Notes: generated from the sequence alone by a model not told the origin. Numbered from the stretch's first letter, positions 25,273 to 34,392 are shown. The stretch: 64,000 nucleotides of DNA from Desulforapulum autotrophicum HRM2 (GCF_000020365.1 NC_012108.1:1984001-2048000), one strand, 5' to 3'. Translations and numbers: made by a program.

Positions 25273-26346
25273 ATGACAGAATCGTTTGTTTCACTGATGA
25301 CATGGCTGGGAATCGTTTTCTGCATCAGCCAGTCAGCAATGTTTTCCGGGATGAATCTGGCCCTCTTTAGCGTGGGGAGACTGCGGCTGGAGATTGAAGC
25401 CTTGACTGGCAACACCCAGGCGGCAAAGCTGCTGAAAATACGCGAGGATTCCAATTTTATTCTGACCACGGTTTTGTGGGGAAATGTGGGAATCAACGTG
25501 CTGCTGACACTGTTGTCCAATTCCGTTCTGGCGGGCGTCAGTGCGTTTCTTTTCTCAACGATGTTGATTACCTTTGCCGGAGAAATTTTGCCCCAGGCCT
25601 ATTTTTCCAGGAATGCCCTCAAGATGGTATCACTTCTTTTTCCTGTTCTCAGATTTTATCAATATGCCCTGTATCCGGTTACGAAATCGTCTGCAAAATT
25701 TCTGGACTGGTGGCTTGGGCCAGAGAGTATTCAATATTTTAGAGAGTATAACATACGAGAGTTGATCAAAATGCACATTGAGGCGGATGGGGCAGATATT
25801 GACAGGATTGAAGGGCTGGGAGCCTTGAATTTTCTGGACATAGACGATCTTCTGGTTACCCAGGAAGGCGAACCCCTGGACCTCAAGAGTATGGTGGAGC
25901 TGCCCTGTGAAAATGGCAGGCTGATTTTTCCAGAATTCAAACAGGAATCGTCGGATCTGTTTCTCCGGCAGATTGAACGGTCCGGGAAAAAGTGGGTGGT
26001 TCTGGTCGACAAGGAAAGGCTGCCCCAGCTCGTACTGGACGCCGACAGTTTCCTCCGTCACGCTTTTTTCATGGTGTCGCCTCCAGACCCCCTATGCTAT
26101 TGTCACCGCCCCATCGTGATCCATGATGCTTCAACGGAGATTGGGACGATTCTTAATCAGTTCAAGGTTCACAGCAAAAATCCAGATGATAATGTCATTG
26201 AACAGGACATTATCCTGCTGTGGGGGGCATCCAAGCGGATCATTACAGGTGCCGATATCCTTGGGAGACTCATGCAGGGAATCAGCATTAAACATACAGC
26301 AACAGGTGTAAAACATGCAGCAACGGGTATGGAGGGGCAGCATTGA
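25273..26346 (+). CDS. DUF21 (CNNM/CorC-type) membrane protein
   Basis: 357 residues. The N-terminal 190 residues match DUF21 (CNNM) membrane domains: ISQSAMFSGMNLALFSVGRLRLE with the SGxxxALFSxxRL signature, LLTLLSNSVLAGVSAFLFSTMLITFAGEILPQAYFSRNAL. The C-terminal part resembles the CBS/CorC region of these proteins but is divergent; no clear CBS pair can be defined. CNNM/CorC proteins are linked to magnesium/cobalt efflux. The ATG is preceded by GAGCAGGGG. Its stop codon overlaps the TTG start of the next gene, so the two are coupled. Confidence 0.85.
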   Translation: MTESFVSLMTWLGIVFCISQSAMFSGMNLALFSVGRLRLEIEALTGNTQAAKLLKIREDSNFILTTVLWGNVGINVLLTLLSNSVLAGVSAFLFSTMLITFAGEILPQAYFSRNALKMVSLLFPVLRFYQYALYPVTKSSAKFLDWWLGPESIQYFREYNIRELIKMHIEADGADIDRIEGLGALNFLDIDDLLVTQEGEPLDLKSMVELPCENGRLIFPEFKQESSDLFLRQIERSGKKWVVLVDKERLPQLVLDADSFLRHAFFMVSPPDPLCYCHRPIVIHDASTEIGTILNQFKVHSKNPDDNVIEQDIILLWGASKRIITGADILGRLMQGISIKHTATGVKHAATGMEGQH

Positions 26347-27128
26347 ACCGAGTCGGAAAAAAACTGGCAACCTATCTGTCCCAGCCACTGGAGATGGACA
26401 GACATGTTGCAACCAGCAGATACGAGGATCTGGCAGCAACCATAAAAAAGGGGGATATCCTCCTGGTTGAGGGCAACAGCCGTATCAGTACGGCCATAAA
26501 ATACCTGACACAGTCAACATGGTCCCATGCTGCCCTTTGCCAGGGAGAGGGTCTCGGTCATGCCCGGATTAATCCGAAAGAGCCTTTCCTGGTTGAGGCG
26601 GATCTCAAAGAAGGAGTCAGGGCCGTGCCTTTGTCGTTTTATTCACGATTTCATACCCGTATCTGCAGGCCTGTGGGGCTTGTGGAAAAAGATATTGACA
26701 CCGTGGTTGACTATGCTGTCAGCCGTATCGGCAATACCTACGATCTTAAAAATGTTTTTGATCTGGCAAGGTATCTTATCCAGTCACCTCCTGTACCCCA
26801 GCGATGGCGGCGAAAACTGCTGTCACTGGGCAGTGGAGATCCCACCAAGGCAATTTGTTCGTCAATGATTGCCCAGGCATTTCAGTCAGTTCACTATCCG
26901 ATTCTGCCTGAGGTATTAATGAAAAATTCCCAGGAAATGGCATGCAGGCGGTGCTACAGGGAGATTCTCCATATAAAACATTACAGCCTGTTTATGCCAA
27001 GGGATTTTGATGCCTCTCCTTACTTTGAGATTATTAAGCCAACCCTGGTGAGGGGGTTTAACCCCTACGAAATTGAATGGTCGGTCCAGGATGGCACGCT
27101 TGAGGCGAATATTCAGTCGTTGACCTAG
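26343..27128 (+). CDS. YiiX/YebB-like permuted papain-fold hydrolase
   Basis: 261 residues. Start is TTG 26343, overlapping the preceding stop and six bases after GGAGGGG; this is better than ATG 26394. The core fits the YiiX/YebB-Cys family (permuted NlpC/P60 peptidase or amidase fold): GDILLVEGNSRISTAIKYLTQSTWSHAAL with the catalytic His, VEADLKEGVRAVPL, and AICSSMIAQAFQ with the nucleophile Cys. In permuted enzymes the His precedes the Cys, as here. Possible substrates are lipids or peptidoglycan peptides. No signal peptide, so cytoplasmic or membrane-associated via its DUF21 partner. Confidence 0.8.
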   Translation: MNRVGKKLATYLSQPLEMDRHVATSRYEDLAATIKKGDILLVEGNSRISTAIKYLTQSTWSHAALCQGEGLGHARINPKEPFLVEADLKEGVRAVPLSFYSRFHTRICRPVGLVEKDIDTVVDYAVSRIGNTYDLKNVFDLARYLIQSPPVPQRWRRKLLSLGSGDPTKAICSSMIAQAFQSVHYPILPEVLMKNSQEMACRRCYREILHIKHYSLFMPRDFDASPYFEIIKPTLVRGFNPYEIEWSVQDGTLEANIQSLT

Positions 27129-27198
27129 GACAGGTTCATATTGAACAACCGTTGATTGTAAAATAATTTGAAATAATTCCGCCGAGGAGACCACTGTT

Positions 27199-28560
27199 AT
27201 GCTCAATTTTAACCTGACAAAAACCCAGCTCAAACTTCAGGAAAAAGCAAGGAAATTTGCCCTTGAAGTTGTTCTGCCCCAGGCCTGGTATTATGATGCA
27301 AGGGATGAAACCCCGTTGCATATCCTGGAACGAGCCTTTGACGCCGGCCTCTCCAACAGCGATATCCCCAAAGCTTATGGCGGTAAGGGGCTTGGAATAG
27401 TCGAGGGATCGATTATTACAGAAGAAATCTCGTCGGCCTGTCCGGGAATGGCAACGTCCATTTTTGACAATTCCCTGGGGATGGAGCCCTTGATTCTGTC
27501 CTCCAACGAATTTTTAAAAGAAAAATACCTCACCCTGTTTGCCAAAGAGTTCAAGCTCATCAGCTTTGCCACGTCAGAGCCCACCATGGGATCTGATGTC
27601 TCGTCTGTCCGTTGCCTGGCCCGGCCGGATGGCGAGGATTATATCCTCAACGGAACCAAATACTGGGTCACAAATGGTGGCATTGCTGATTACTTCAGTA
27701 TTTTTGCCACGGTTGATCCTGAAAAGAAACACCAGGGAATCTGTGCCTTCTTTGTTGACCGCAAATGGCCTGGCATCCGAGTGGGAAAACCCATTCCTAA
27801 AATGGGCCAGCGAAGTTCCAATACCGTGGGCGTTCATTTCGATAATGTCCGGGTGCCCAAAGATCATATTCTGGCCGAACCCGGGGAGGGGTTCCTTTTG
27901 TCCATGAGAACCTTCAGCCGGACAAGGCCGGTCATTGGCGCCTTTGCCATTGGAGCGGCCCGTTCGGCCATGGAATATGCCATGGATTACGCAAAAAAGC
28001 GCCGGGCCTTTGACCAGAAGATCGGTGACTTCCAGGCCATTCAGTTTAAAATCTCTGAAATGTACCAGAAGATTGAGGCCTCCAGGCTGTTGGTCTGGAA
28101 GGCCGCCTGGGAAGCTGATAATGGGGTCGACCCGACTCTGAACGCTTCCATTGCCAAATTCTACGCCACGGAAACAGCCATTGAAGTGGTCAGCGAGGCC
28201 CTTCAGATTTTGGGTGGATACGGGTATACAAAGATGTTTCCCCTGGAAAAACTCTACCGGGATACCCGGTTGCTCAGGATCTATGAAGGAACCAGTGAGG
28301 TTCAGAGAATGATTGTTGCCGGTTATCTCATGGGCGGGTATAAGCCGGTCATGCCACCCCTGGAAGATCTGCTCCTCCACCGTGACCAAAACCCTTCAGA
28401 AGAATCAGCCAAAGGGGCAGCAGGAGAGAAAAGCTGGCGATGCCGGATCTGCGGACACGTTCATTACGGTGCCGAGCCTCCTGAAGAGTGCCCCTACTGC
28501 TTTTTTCCGGGCAAGGCATTTAAACAGGCCAGGGCAGACCAGGAAAAACCAGCCGAATGA
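27199..28560 (+). CDS. Acyl-CoA dehydrogenase with C-terminal rubredoxin-type domain
   Basis: 453 residues. Residues 1-385 are a flavin-dependent acyl-CoA dehydrogenase: ISFATSEPTMGSDVSS and KYWVTNGGIADY for FAD binding, RRAFDQKIGDFQAIQFKIS, and RIYEGTSEVQRM near the C-terminus; the region ALQILGGYGYTKMFPLEKLYRD is typical. Residues 410-440 form an extra iron-binding domain, WRCRICGHVHYGAEPPEECPYC, a rubredoxin-like CxxC...CPxC knuckle. Rubredoxin tails would let electrons leave FAD to an iron carrier rather than only ETF. AGGAGA is seven bases before the ATG. Converges on the DUF4178 gene. Substrate chain length cannot be told. Confidence 0.92.
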   Translation: MLNFNLTKTQLKLQEKARKFALEVVLPQAWYYDARDETPLHILERAFDAGLSNSDIPKAYGGKGLGIVEGSIITEEISSACPGMATSIFDNSLGMEPLILSSNEFLKEKYLTLFAKEFKLISFATSEPTMGSDVSSVRCLARPDGEDYILNGTKYWVTNGGIADYFSIFATVDPEKKHQGICAFFVDRKWPGIRVGKPIPKMGQRSSNTVGVHFDNVRVPKDHILAEPGEGFLLSMRTFSRTRPVIGAFAIGAARSAMEYAMDYAKKRRAFDQKIGDFQAIQFKISEMYQKIEASRLLVWKAAWEADNGVDPTLNASIAKFYATETAIEVVSEALQILGGYGYTKMFPLEKLYRDTRLLRIYEGTSEVQRMIVAGYLMGGYKPVMPPLEDLLLHRDQNPSEESAKGAAGEKSWRCRICGHVHYGAEPPEECPYCFFPGKAFKQARADQEKPAE

Positions 28561-28574
28561 TTCTGGTGGGGAAG

Positions 28575-28598
28575 GGGACGCTTCCATGGAAGCGTCCC
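28575..28598. terminator. Perfect palindrome between convergent genes
   Basis: GGGACGCTTCC / GGAAGCGTCCC with a 2-base centre, between the stops of the acyl-CoA dehydrogenase (28560) and DUF4178 (28607). No T run; it probably works as a bidirectional terminator or transcript end stabiliser. Confidence 0.6.
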
Positions 28599-28606
28599 TG
28601 GGGGTG

Positions 28607-29158
28607 TCAGGCATTGGGCAGGATGTTGGAGAACTGGTACTCTTCGGCTTTCTTGCCCACGCTGAGTTCGTACTCGGTTTCTCCCCATTGCTCAATGGTC
28701 AGGAAATAGTCGCCTGAATCATCGGCATAGTCCCATTTGAAGACCTCCCGGCCAGGGGCATTGTCCTTGAAAAAGAGGGCGCCTCCGGTTTCGTCCAGAA
28801 AAAACTGCTTTCCTTCAAATTTAATTTCATTGGGAGGATCATCTGACTGGGTGATGGCAGCCCTCACGTCTGGGTCAAGGTCCCTGAATGATCGTTTCCG
28901 GCTGATGGTCCAGTAGTTCTCGTCGTCGGGTTCAAGTTCGAGAAACAGGGTTTCATCGTGGCTCTCCATCTGCCATTCATGGGTGAGGTCTTCTTCTCCC
29001 CAGTCATAGCGGTTGGTGGATACGATTTGCCAGGTCTTCATGTCATAATCCACATAGTATCCGGTTTTCATTCGTTCCAGGCTCAGCCCGGAAACAGGAT
29101 CCACATCATCGGCCTGTTTGGATGCAAACTTTCGTTTAAAAAAATCGCCTAATCCCAT
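28607..29158 (-). CDS. DUF4178 protein of the PspA operon
   Basis: 183 residues. Begins MGLGDFFKRKFA; the body, GLSLERMKTGYYVDYDMKTWQIVSTNRYDWG and EWGETEYE-like WDYAD... IEQWGETEYELSVGKK, matches DUF4178 (beta-rich, one to two copies). DUF4178 genes recur beside PspA-family genes, where they are thought to act in membrane stress responses; biochemical role unknown. It is the last gene of a leftward operon: K+ channel, YbjN protein, PspA, DUF4178, with a 15-base gap after pspA. Confidence 0.82.
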   Translation of the reverse strand: MGLGDFFKRKFASKQADDVDPVSGLSLERMKTGYYVDYDMKTWQIVSTNRYDWGEEDLTHEWQMESHDETLFLELEPDDENYWTISRKRSFRDLDPDVRAAITQSDDPPNEIKFEGKQFFLDETGGALFFKDNAPGREVFKWDYADDSGDYFLTIEQWGETEYELSVGKKAEEYQFSNILPNA

Positions 29159-29173
29159 TTTTTTACCCGGGGA

Positions 29174-29875
29174 TCAGGAGATCCCCATCCTTTTTTTAAG
29201 TTCAAGAAGATCGGTTGATGCGCCGGGTGAAGTGCTGCCCAGGGCGTTGTCGATCTCCGAGTCAATTCCGGCATCGGCTGCAGCCACTTCGCCGTAGGCC
29301 TGGGCCAGGGATTCGTCTTCCTCGACCTTTGCCTTCATCTTTTCCAGCATGGCAATGGTGGATGAACTGTCAATGTTTGCAAGCTGGGCATTGATTTTTT
29401 TGGTGGAATGGGCCGTTCTTGCCCGGGCCTTAAGGGTGATCAGGTCGTTGTCATAGGAGGTGATGGTGGATTTGAGCTTGCTCACCTGGGTCTGAAGACC
29501 GGCAGCCCTTTGTTCATGGGCCGTGGCTTCGGTTCCAAGGCGAACCGATTCCGCCAGACTCTGCTCTTTCAGGTTCAGGGCCTCTGTTGCAAGGCGCTCT
29601 GCATCGGCCGCATCCATGCTGCCGTTTTGCATTTTCTGGAGCAGCAGCATGGCCTTTCGTTCGTAATCCTGGGCCATGTTTTTCTTTTTGTCAGCCTCTT
29701 TTCTGGTTCTGATGGCAACCCCCTTAACTTCGGCAAGGCTTGTCATGGCAGCGGTAAGATCTTTTTTTAGATCCCGGATGCCCTGTTCTGTAAGCTTAAT
29801 GGGATCTTCCATTTTATCTATCATGGCGTGGGCCTGGGATTCGCCCACCTTGAACAGTCGTTTGAAAAATGACAT
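29174..29875 (-). CDS. pspA: PspA/IM30 family membrane-repair protein
   Basis: 233 residues, typical for PspA. Nearly all helix: an amphipathic start MSFFKRLFKVGESQAHAMIDKMEDPIKL followed by long coiled coils (TAMTSLAEVKGVAIRTRKEADKKK, MLLLQKMQNGSMDAADAERL). PspA binds damaged inner membrane and builds ESCRT-III-like polymers that limit ion leakage. No PspF activation site or sigma-54 promoter is evident nearby. Context with a K+ channel, a YbjN-fold protein and DUF4178 points to an alternative Psp module for envelope stress rather than the enterobacterial pspABC set. Confidence 0.93.
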   Translation of the reverse strand: MSFFKRLFKVGESQAHAMIDKMEDPIKLTEQGIRDLKKDLTAAMTSLAEVKGVAIRTRKEADKKKNMAQDYERKAMLLLQKMQNGSMDAADAERLATEALNLKEQSLAESVRLGTEATAHEQRAAGLQTQVSKLKSTITSYDNDLITLKARARTAHSTKKINAQLANIDSSSTIAMLEKMKAKVEEDESLAQAYGEVAAADAGIDSEIDNALGSTSPGASTDLLELKKRMGIS

Positions 29876-29998
29876 TGATGCTTCTCCTTGGATTATGGAA
29901 ATATTTTTTGTTGATTGATTTTATTTTCAGGAATCGTTGCCGGTTACAGCCGGGAGTTTATTCCCATGATGGAACCGTTCAGTTCATGGGTATTCCAG

Positions 29999-30388
29999 TC
30001 AGACGTATTCCAGCAGTTCTGAGCCGTATTCCGACAGGGCAAGGGTCAATGCATGGATTGACCCTTCAAGTTCGTTTCTGTCAAGATTTTCAAGCTGCAG
30101 GGTGTCCCTGAATATGATGTAGGTTTCTGCTTCATCCACCACAAAGGCGCCATGGACAAGCTCACGGTTGAGCTGTAAAAGCCGCTTGTAAAGGGTGTTT
30201 TTGTTTTGGGGAACCTTCATAATTACCTGTTCAAGGACAACAATGGGTGCTTCGCAGTCGATTACCAGGTTTTTAATGCCGTTTTCTTCATCTTCGACAA
30301 TGACGAGCTCTTCTGCCTTGTCCTCCTTGGTGATAGAGATCTCCATGTCGTTTAAAAATCCCTTGATCAGGTTGAATTTATCTACCAT
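29999..30388 (-). CDS. YbjN/Tir-chaperone-like protein
   Basis: 129 residues. Pattern is that of YbjN-type (CesT/Tir-chaperone fold) proteins: short helix at the start, then LVIDCEAPIVVLEQVIMKVP, YKRLLQLNRELVHGAFVVDE, YIIFRDTLQLENLDRNELE. Such proteins often sit beside PspA genes and are thought to be chaperones or sensors. Lies between the K+ channel gene (27-base gap) and pspA (123-base gap). The family call is by pattern. Confidence 0.7.
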   Translation of the reverse strand: MVDKFNLIKGFLNDMEISITKEDKAEELVIVEDEENGIKNLVIDCEAPIVVLEQVIMKVPQNKNTLYKRLLQLNRELVHGAFVVDEAETYIIFRDTLQLENLDRNELEGSIHALTLALSEYGSELLEYV

Positions 30389-30415
30389 CTTTGTCTCCTT
30401 AAGATATCTTTTGGT

Positions 30416-31444
30416 TTAGGCAAGCTTTGGCCGCTGTTCTGCAATAACCATGAGGGAATCGTCCTTTTTTAATACATAATCATTGTCAGGGTTAGATGTC
30501 GTTTTTTTGCCTGATGCATCTTCAACCCCGACGCAGAGGATGTTTTCTCGTTCCTTGAGCCGGCACATGGCCGTGAAAAAAGAATTTCCCACAAGATAAG
30601 GCGGTATTGTGATCTTGTAAAGCTCATTTCCATATCTATTGCTCACAAGTTCGCTGACAAACCGGGTCACACCGTGGTCAAGGGCGGCCTGGACAAGGAG
30701 GTTGGTGGAGATCTCTCCAACCACAATGATTTCATCTGCCCGTGCAAGTTTGAGGTGTTCCATGTTTTTGGGGTCCATGAGTTCGACACAGGTGTAAAGA
30801 TCCGGCACAAGATTCTTAATCGACATGGTGGCAAGAATGGTTTTGGCGTCCTTGGCATAGGTGTCGAGGGTGTCGTCGGACAGGATGATGGCAACCGAAG
30901 CCTTGTCTGCGCTTGCCATGGCAAGGGTCTTCTGGTCGATTTCACCCCGGACAAAGAAAACATTGTCCTGAACGCAGGGCGTTTCGGCAAGATCTGCAAT
31001 GATCACCATGGGAATGGTTTCACTCTTGGCATCCTGGTTCATCTCGCTGATGATGGTCTCTCCACGATAGTTCCAGCCGCAGATGATAAAATGTTCCTTT
31101 AAATCGGTTGTCTTCATCCCTCGTTTCTCCATGAACTTGTTTTCAATAAACATGCCTGCAATGGTTGCCGTTAAAAGACCGATAAGGCCGATGCCGGAGA
31201 GCATCACAAAGATGCCGATAACTCTTCCGCCGGGGGTTGCAGGTGAAACGTCACCATAACCCACGGTTGTCATGGTGACAATGGACCACCACAGGGCATC
31301 AATGAAGGGCGTCTTTTTTTCAAAAAACATGAGCAGCAGGCTTCCTGAAAAAAGGACAAAGACTGCATAAAAAAGAACCCGGTGAATGTTTTCACGTTTC
31401 AGTAGATTAAAGAAACGTGCTAGTGCAGAAAAAACGTGAACCAT
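30416..31444 (-). CDS. Potassium channel with RCK (TrkA-N) domains
   Basis: 342 residues. Residues 20-100 form a two-span pore, with selectivity filter TVGYGD between VLFYAVFVLFSGSLLLMF and GIGLIGLLTATIAGMF. Residues 118-330 are RCK-type regulatory domains: HFIICGWNYRG as a Rossmann loop, though lacking the full GxGxxG, followed by VFFVRGEIDQKTL and a C-terminal TrkA-C-like part. The channel lets K+ (perhaps other cations) flow under cytoplasmic ligand control. First gene of the leftward operon with YbjN, PspA and DUF4178; a leak channel tied to a membrane-repair protein suggests joint control of membrane potential. Confidence 0.92.
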   Translation of the reverse strand: MVHVFSALARFFNLLKRENIHRVLFYAVFVLFSGSLLLMFFEKKTPFIDALWWSIVTMTTVGYGDVSPATPGGRVIGIFVMLSGIGLIGLLTATIAGMFIENKFMEKRGMKTTDLKEHFIICGWNYRGETIISEMNQDAKSETIPMVIIADLAETPCVQDNVFFVRGEIDQKTLAMASADKASVAIILSDDTLDTYAKDAKTILATMSIKNLVPDLYTCVELMDPKNMEHLKLARADEIIVVGEISTNLLVQAALDHGVTRFVSELVSNRYGNELYKITIPPYLVGNSFFTAMCRLKERENILCVGVEDASGKKTTSNPDNDYVLKKDDSLMVIAEQRPKLA

Positions 31445-31600
31445 AATTTTACTCCTTTTCCCTTTTTATTGTCAGTTTTTTTTGATAATTTCAAGGAAAT
31501 TGATTTTGGAGCCGGGCGCTTGTAAACCCGTTGTGATGGTGATACTATACCGTGTTCTATCCCCATAATTAATAAAAGGATTAATAAAAGAGCAAAAGAT

Positions 31601-32056
31601 ATGAATGAACAAACTCAAATGAATTTCTGGCAGGACCACTCGCTTGAATACCTTGAAATGGCTTTTAAAACAGACTTTCAAGAACGGGTGGAAAATCCCG
31701 ACGGCCATGGTCGACGAACCGGTGAATGCGGTGACACGGTGGAATTTTTTCTGATGGCAACCAACGGGGTGCTCACCTCGATCACCTATGACGTTGACGG
31801 GTGCAAAAATACCAATGCCTGTGCCAATACTGTGGTTCACCTTGCAACGGGAAAAACGGTGGATGCGGCATGGAACATTACCCATGAGGATGTCTCAGCC
31901 TTTCTCAAGACCTTGCCGGCCCACGACACCCATTGTGCAGAGCTTGCTGTTGGTGCCTTTTATCTTGCTTTAAAGGATCTTGCCAGACAATCAAAACATG
32001 TTAATACAGTCAATACAAAGGAGAATGCCATCGATGGGCAGGATATCATCGTTTGA
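31601..32056 (+). CDS. NifU/IscU-like iron-sulfur scaffold protein
   Basis: 151 residues. IscU-type scaffold on which [Fe-S] clusters are built. The three cluster ligands are present: GECGDTVEFF, DGCKNTNACANT and THCAELAVGAF, the usual spacing, though the second cysteine block reads CKNTNAC in place of the common CGAxxAS. The LPPVK motif for chaperone binding is absent. An N-terminal extension of about 30 residues. Its 3' end overlaps the TetR gene by 23 bases, so the two are coupled. Possibly specialised rather than the housekeeping scaffold, since no IscS is nearby. Confidence 0.88.
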   Translation: MNEQTQMNFWQDHSLEYLEMAFKTDFQERVENPDGHGRRTGECGDTVEFFLMATNGVLTSITYDVDGCKNTNACANTVVHLATGKTVDAAWNITHEDVSAFLKTLPAHDTHCAELAVGAFYLALKDLARQSKHVNTVNTKENAIDGQDIIV

Positions 32057-32645
32057 ACTGCTTAGGGAGAGTGAGCGGGAAACAAGAAAAGACTTGATCA
32101 TTACTGCAGCGACGGAGTTGTTTCGTGAAAAAAATTTCTGGGACATCAGCATGCGTGACATTGCCGGTACGGCAGGGGTGTCGGCCTCGTCTCTTTATCG
32201 TTATTTTCCAAGCCGGGATGATCTCTTTATTGAGGCATTGCTCATTGACATCAACAAGATTGAAATCCTTCTCAACGAGCGCATGGTCAGGGGCGAGGGG
32301 CTTGAGGCGTTGACCCTTGCCGTTGTTGACTATTTTCTGGACAACGAACCGACCTTTCAGATGATGTGCCATTTTTTGATGAGGGGGGATGAAACTCCTG
32401 GAGTAAACGAAAAATTTGGTGCAGTTCAGCTTCATTTTTTAAAAATGTTTGAAAAGGTTGTAAAGACCCTTGCCGGTGGGGAAGAGGCTCTGACCCAGCT
32501 GCACATCCGCGCCTTTTTTGCATCCCTGTCAGGTATTGTCATGACATTTCGTCGTTTTCCCGGTTATACAGATCAGGAGCGGCGGGGTTATATTCATAAG
32601 CTTTCTTTGCTTATCATGAGCGACGGAAAGGGGATTGGTGTTTAA
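32034..32645 (+). CDS. TetR-family transcriptional regulator
   Basis: 203 residues from ATG 32034, with AAGGAG ten bases upstream. The N-terminal helix-turn-helix is classic TetR: IITAATELFREKNFWDISMRDIAGTAGVSASSLYRYFPSRDDLF. The C-terminal ligand domain is unclassified. Coupled by overlap to the iron-sulfur scaffold gene, so it may sense a condition linked to Fe-S status. It converges on tupC with overlapping stop codons. Confidence 0.93.
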   Translation: MGRISSFELLRESERETRKDLIITAATELFREKNFWDISMRDIAGTAGVSASSLYRYFPSRDDLFIEALLIDINKIEILLNERMVRGEGLEALTLAVVDYFLDNEPTFQMMCHFLMRGDETPGVNEKFGAVQLHFLKMFEKVVKTLAGGEEALTQLHIRAFFASLSGIVMTFRRFPGYTDQERRGYIHKLSLLIMSDGKGIGV

Positions 32646-33706
32646 AGCCAGGTCAGGTGGTTTGAATCCACAGATATGATAACATGGCTGCCCGGATAAA
32701 GGGCAAGAGAGGCAACCATCTCCCGGTCAAGCCGGGGGGTAAATATGAAGTCACCTACCTGGATGGTCACGGCAATCCTGCTGGCCTTTTGATCAAGCAT
32801 CAGGTGGGTGACAATGCCCTTGAGCCGGTTTGTGAATCCAGATCCGTTAATGGGGTCACAATGATCTGGGGTCTTGGGGCTGTTTGCGGGCCGTTCAACC
32901 TCAACATGGATATCAAGGTTGTCGATCAGTCCCAGGGCATCTTTTTCCGGCGGGACAGGGGCAATAAAAAGCTGGCCGTTGCCAAGGGGTGTTGAAAAAA
33001 GGCCATTGTTTTGCCGTGTCCAGGGACCGGTCACCATGGTATGAATCCCGGGTTTCATGATTTTACCGTTGAACAGATGGAGTGTGGTTTCGCTGATCTC
33101 GTCAAGCCACTGGCGGTCGTGGCTTGCAATGACAAGGGTTGTTCCCCATTCGTTCCTTGCCGCAAAGGCAGCCTGGCGAATGAGTTGTGCACTTTCAAGA
33201 TCAACGCTTGCTGTGGGTTCGTCCAGCAGAAGGACCTGGGGGCGCAGGGCAAGGCGGGCGGCAAGGGCAACCCGCTGGGCCTCTCCTCCTGAGAGTTCAT
33301 GCCATTGCCTTTGGGCAAAACCGTCAAACGTCAGGCCCACCTTTAAAAGGGCGTCCGACACCTTTGCCTTGAGGTTGTCCCTTGTGCCCCGAATCTTTAA
33401 TCCATAGGCCGTGTTGTCATATACCGTTCGTTTGAGAAGATAGGGCTTCTGGGTCAGCAAGCTGATTTTAAACCTTACGTTTGGCGAAAAGAGTTGTCCT
33501 TGTTTGCCATTGAACAAAATTTCACCCCGGGTGGGTTGTTCAGCAAAGGTCATGAGCTTTAAAAGGGTGCTTTTGCCGCTTCCGTTGGGACCGGCAAGGC
33601 CGGTGATGGATCCCTTGGCAATATCCAGGGATTTAATCTCAAGGGCCCTGTGGGTTCCATAATAATGGGCAACTTGTTTGAATCGGTATTCAAGGGCCGG
33701 CTGCAT
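32642..33706 (-). CDS. tupC: Tungstate ABC transporter ATP-binding protein
   Basis: 354 residues. ABC ATPase with Walker A GPNGSGKSTL, signature LSGGEAQRVALA, Walker B VLLLDEP and the switch His in SHDRQWL. The C-terminal 110 residues form a molbindin/TOBE-like domain (NRLKGIVTHLMLDQKASRIAVTIQVGDFIFTPRLDREMVASL) that in such transporters binds oxyanion and inhibits transport when the metal is plentiful. Last gene of the operon tupA-tupB-tupC, overlapping tupB by one base. Confidence 0.93.
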   Translation of the reverse strand: MQPALEYRFKQVAHYYGTHRALEIKSLDIAKGSITGLAGPNGSGKSTLLKLMTFAEQPTRGEILFNGKQGQLFSPNVRFKISLLTQKPYLLKRTVYDNTAYGLKIRGTRDNLKAKVSDALLKVGLTFDGFAQRQWHELSGGEAQRVALAARLALRPQVLLLDEPTASVDLESAQLIRQAAFAARNEWGTTLVIASHDRQWLDEISETTLHLFNGKIMKPGIHTMVTGPWTRQNNGLFSTPLGNGQLFIAPVPPEKDALGLIDNLDIHVEVERPANSPKTPDHCDPINGSGFTNRLKGIVTHLMLDQKASRIAVTIQVGDFIFTPRLDREMVASLALYPGSHVIISVDSNHLTWL

Positions 33707-34392
33707 TATTGTTTTCTCAGGAATGACAGGGAAAGGTTGACGGCAAAGGCGATGGTGATGAGCACCAGACCCAGTGCGATGCCGTTGGCAAACATTCCCT
33801 TGCCTGTTTCAAGGGCAATGGCCGTGGTAATGGTCCGGGTGTGCCACTTGATGTTGCCGCCGACCATCATGGAGATGCCCACCTCGGTCATGACCCTGCC
33901 ATAGGCCGTGACTGCTGCGGCAAGAATGCCGAACCGAACCTCCCACAGGCAGGTGGCGATGATGTTTTTCCGACCTGCCCCAAGGGAGATGAGGGTCAGT
34001 TTCAGGTGAGGATCCATTCCTTCGATGGTGGCCGCCGTAAGTGCCGTTACAATGGGAAAGGCAAGAATGGTCTGGCCCACGGCAATCCCCCCCAGGGTGA
34101 ACAAAAGGTTGAAATCGCCAAGCGGTCCCCGGCTTGATATGAAGGCGTAGACCAGAAGGCCGATAAAAACCGTGGGAAGAGCTAAAAGGGTGTCAAGCAC
34201 CGTTCGCAGGGGGCGTTTGCCCTTGAAATCAAAGTAGCCGAGCAAAAATCCCAGGGGCAGACCTGCTGCCATGCTCATGAGCATGGAGCAGGTAGATACT
34301 TTCAAGGTTGCCTGCACGGCGCTCCAGGTTGCACTGTCGCCGGTTGCAAGAAGCCCAAAGGCCTGGGCAAGCCCTGCAAGGATAAAATCCAT
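33706..34392 (-). CDS. tupB: Tungstate ABC transporter permease
   Basis: 228 residues with five to six membrane spans. The permease loop that contacts the ATPase reads LISLGAGRKNIIATCLWEVRFGILAA, the EAA-like motif. Spans such as TLKVSTCSMLMSMAAGLPLGFLLGYF fit the ModB/TupB family. Placed between the binding protein and ATPase genes. Confidence 0.93.
   Translation of the reverse strand: MDFILAGLAQAFGLLATGDSATWSAVQATLKVSTCSMLMSMAAGLPLGFLLGYFDFKGKRPLRTVLDTLLALPTVFIGLLVYAFISSRGPLGDFNLLFTLGGIAVGQTILAFPIVTALTAATIEGMDPHLKLTLISLGAGRKNIIATCLWEVRFGILAAAVTAYGRVMTEVGISMMVGGNIKWHTRTITTAIALETGKGMFANGIALGLVLITIAFAVNLSLSFLRKQ

Noticed and set aside
27574-28389. Long minus-strand frame opposite the acyl-CoA dehydrogenase
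   Set aside because: It is an antisense shadow of a well-conserved gene, with no family resemblance or ribosome site.
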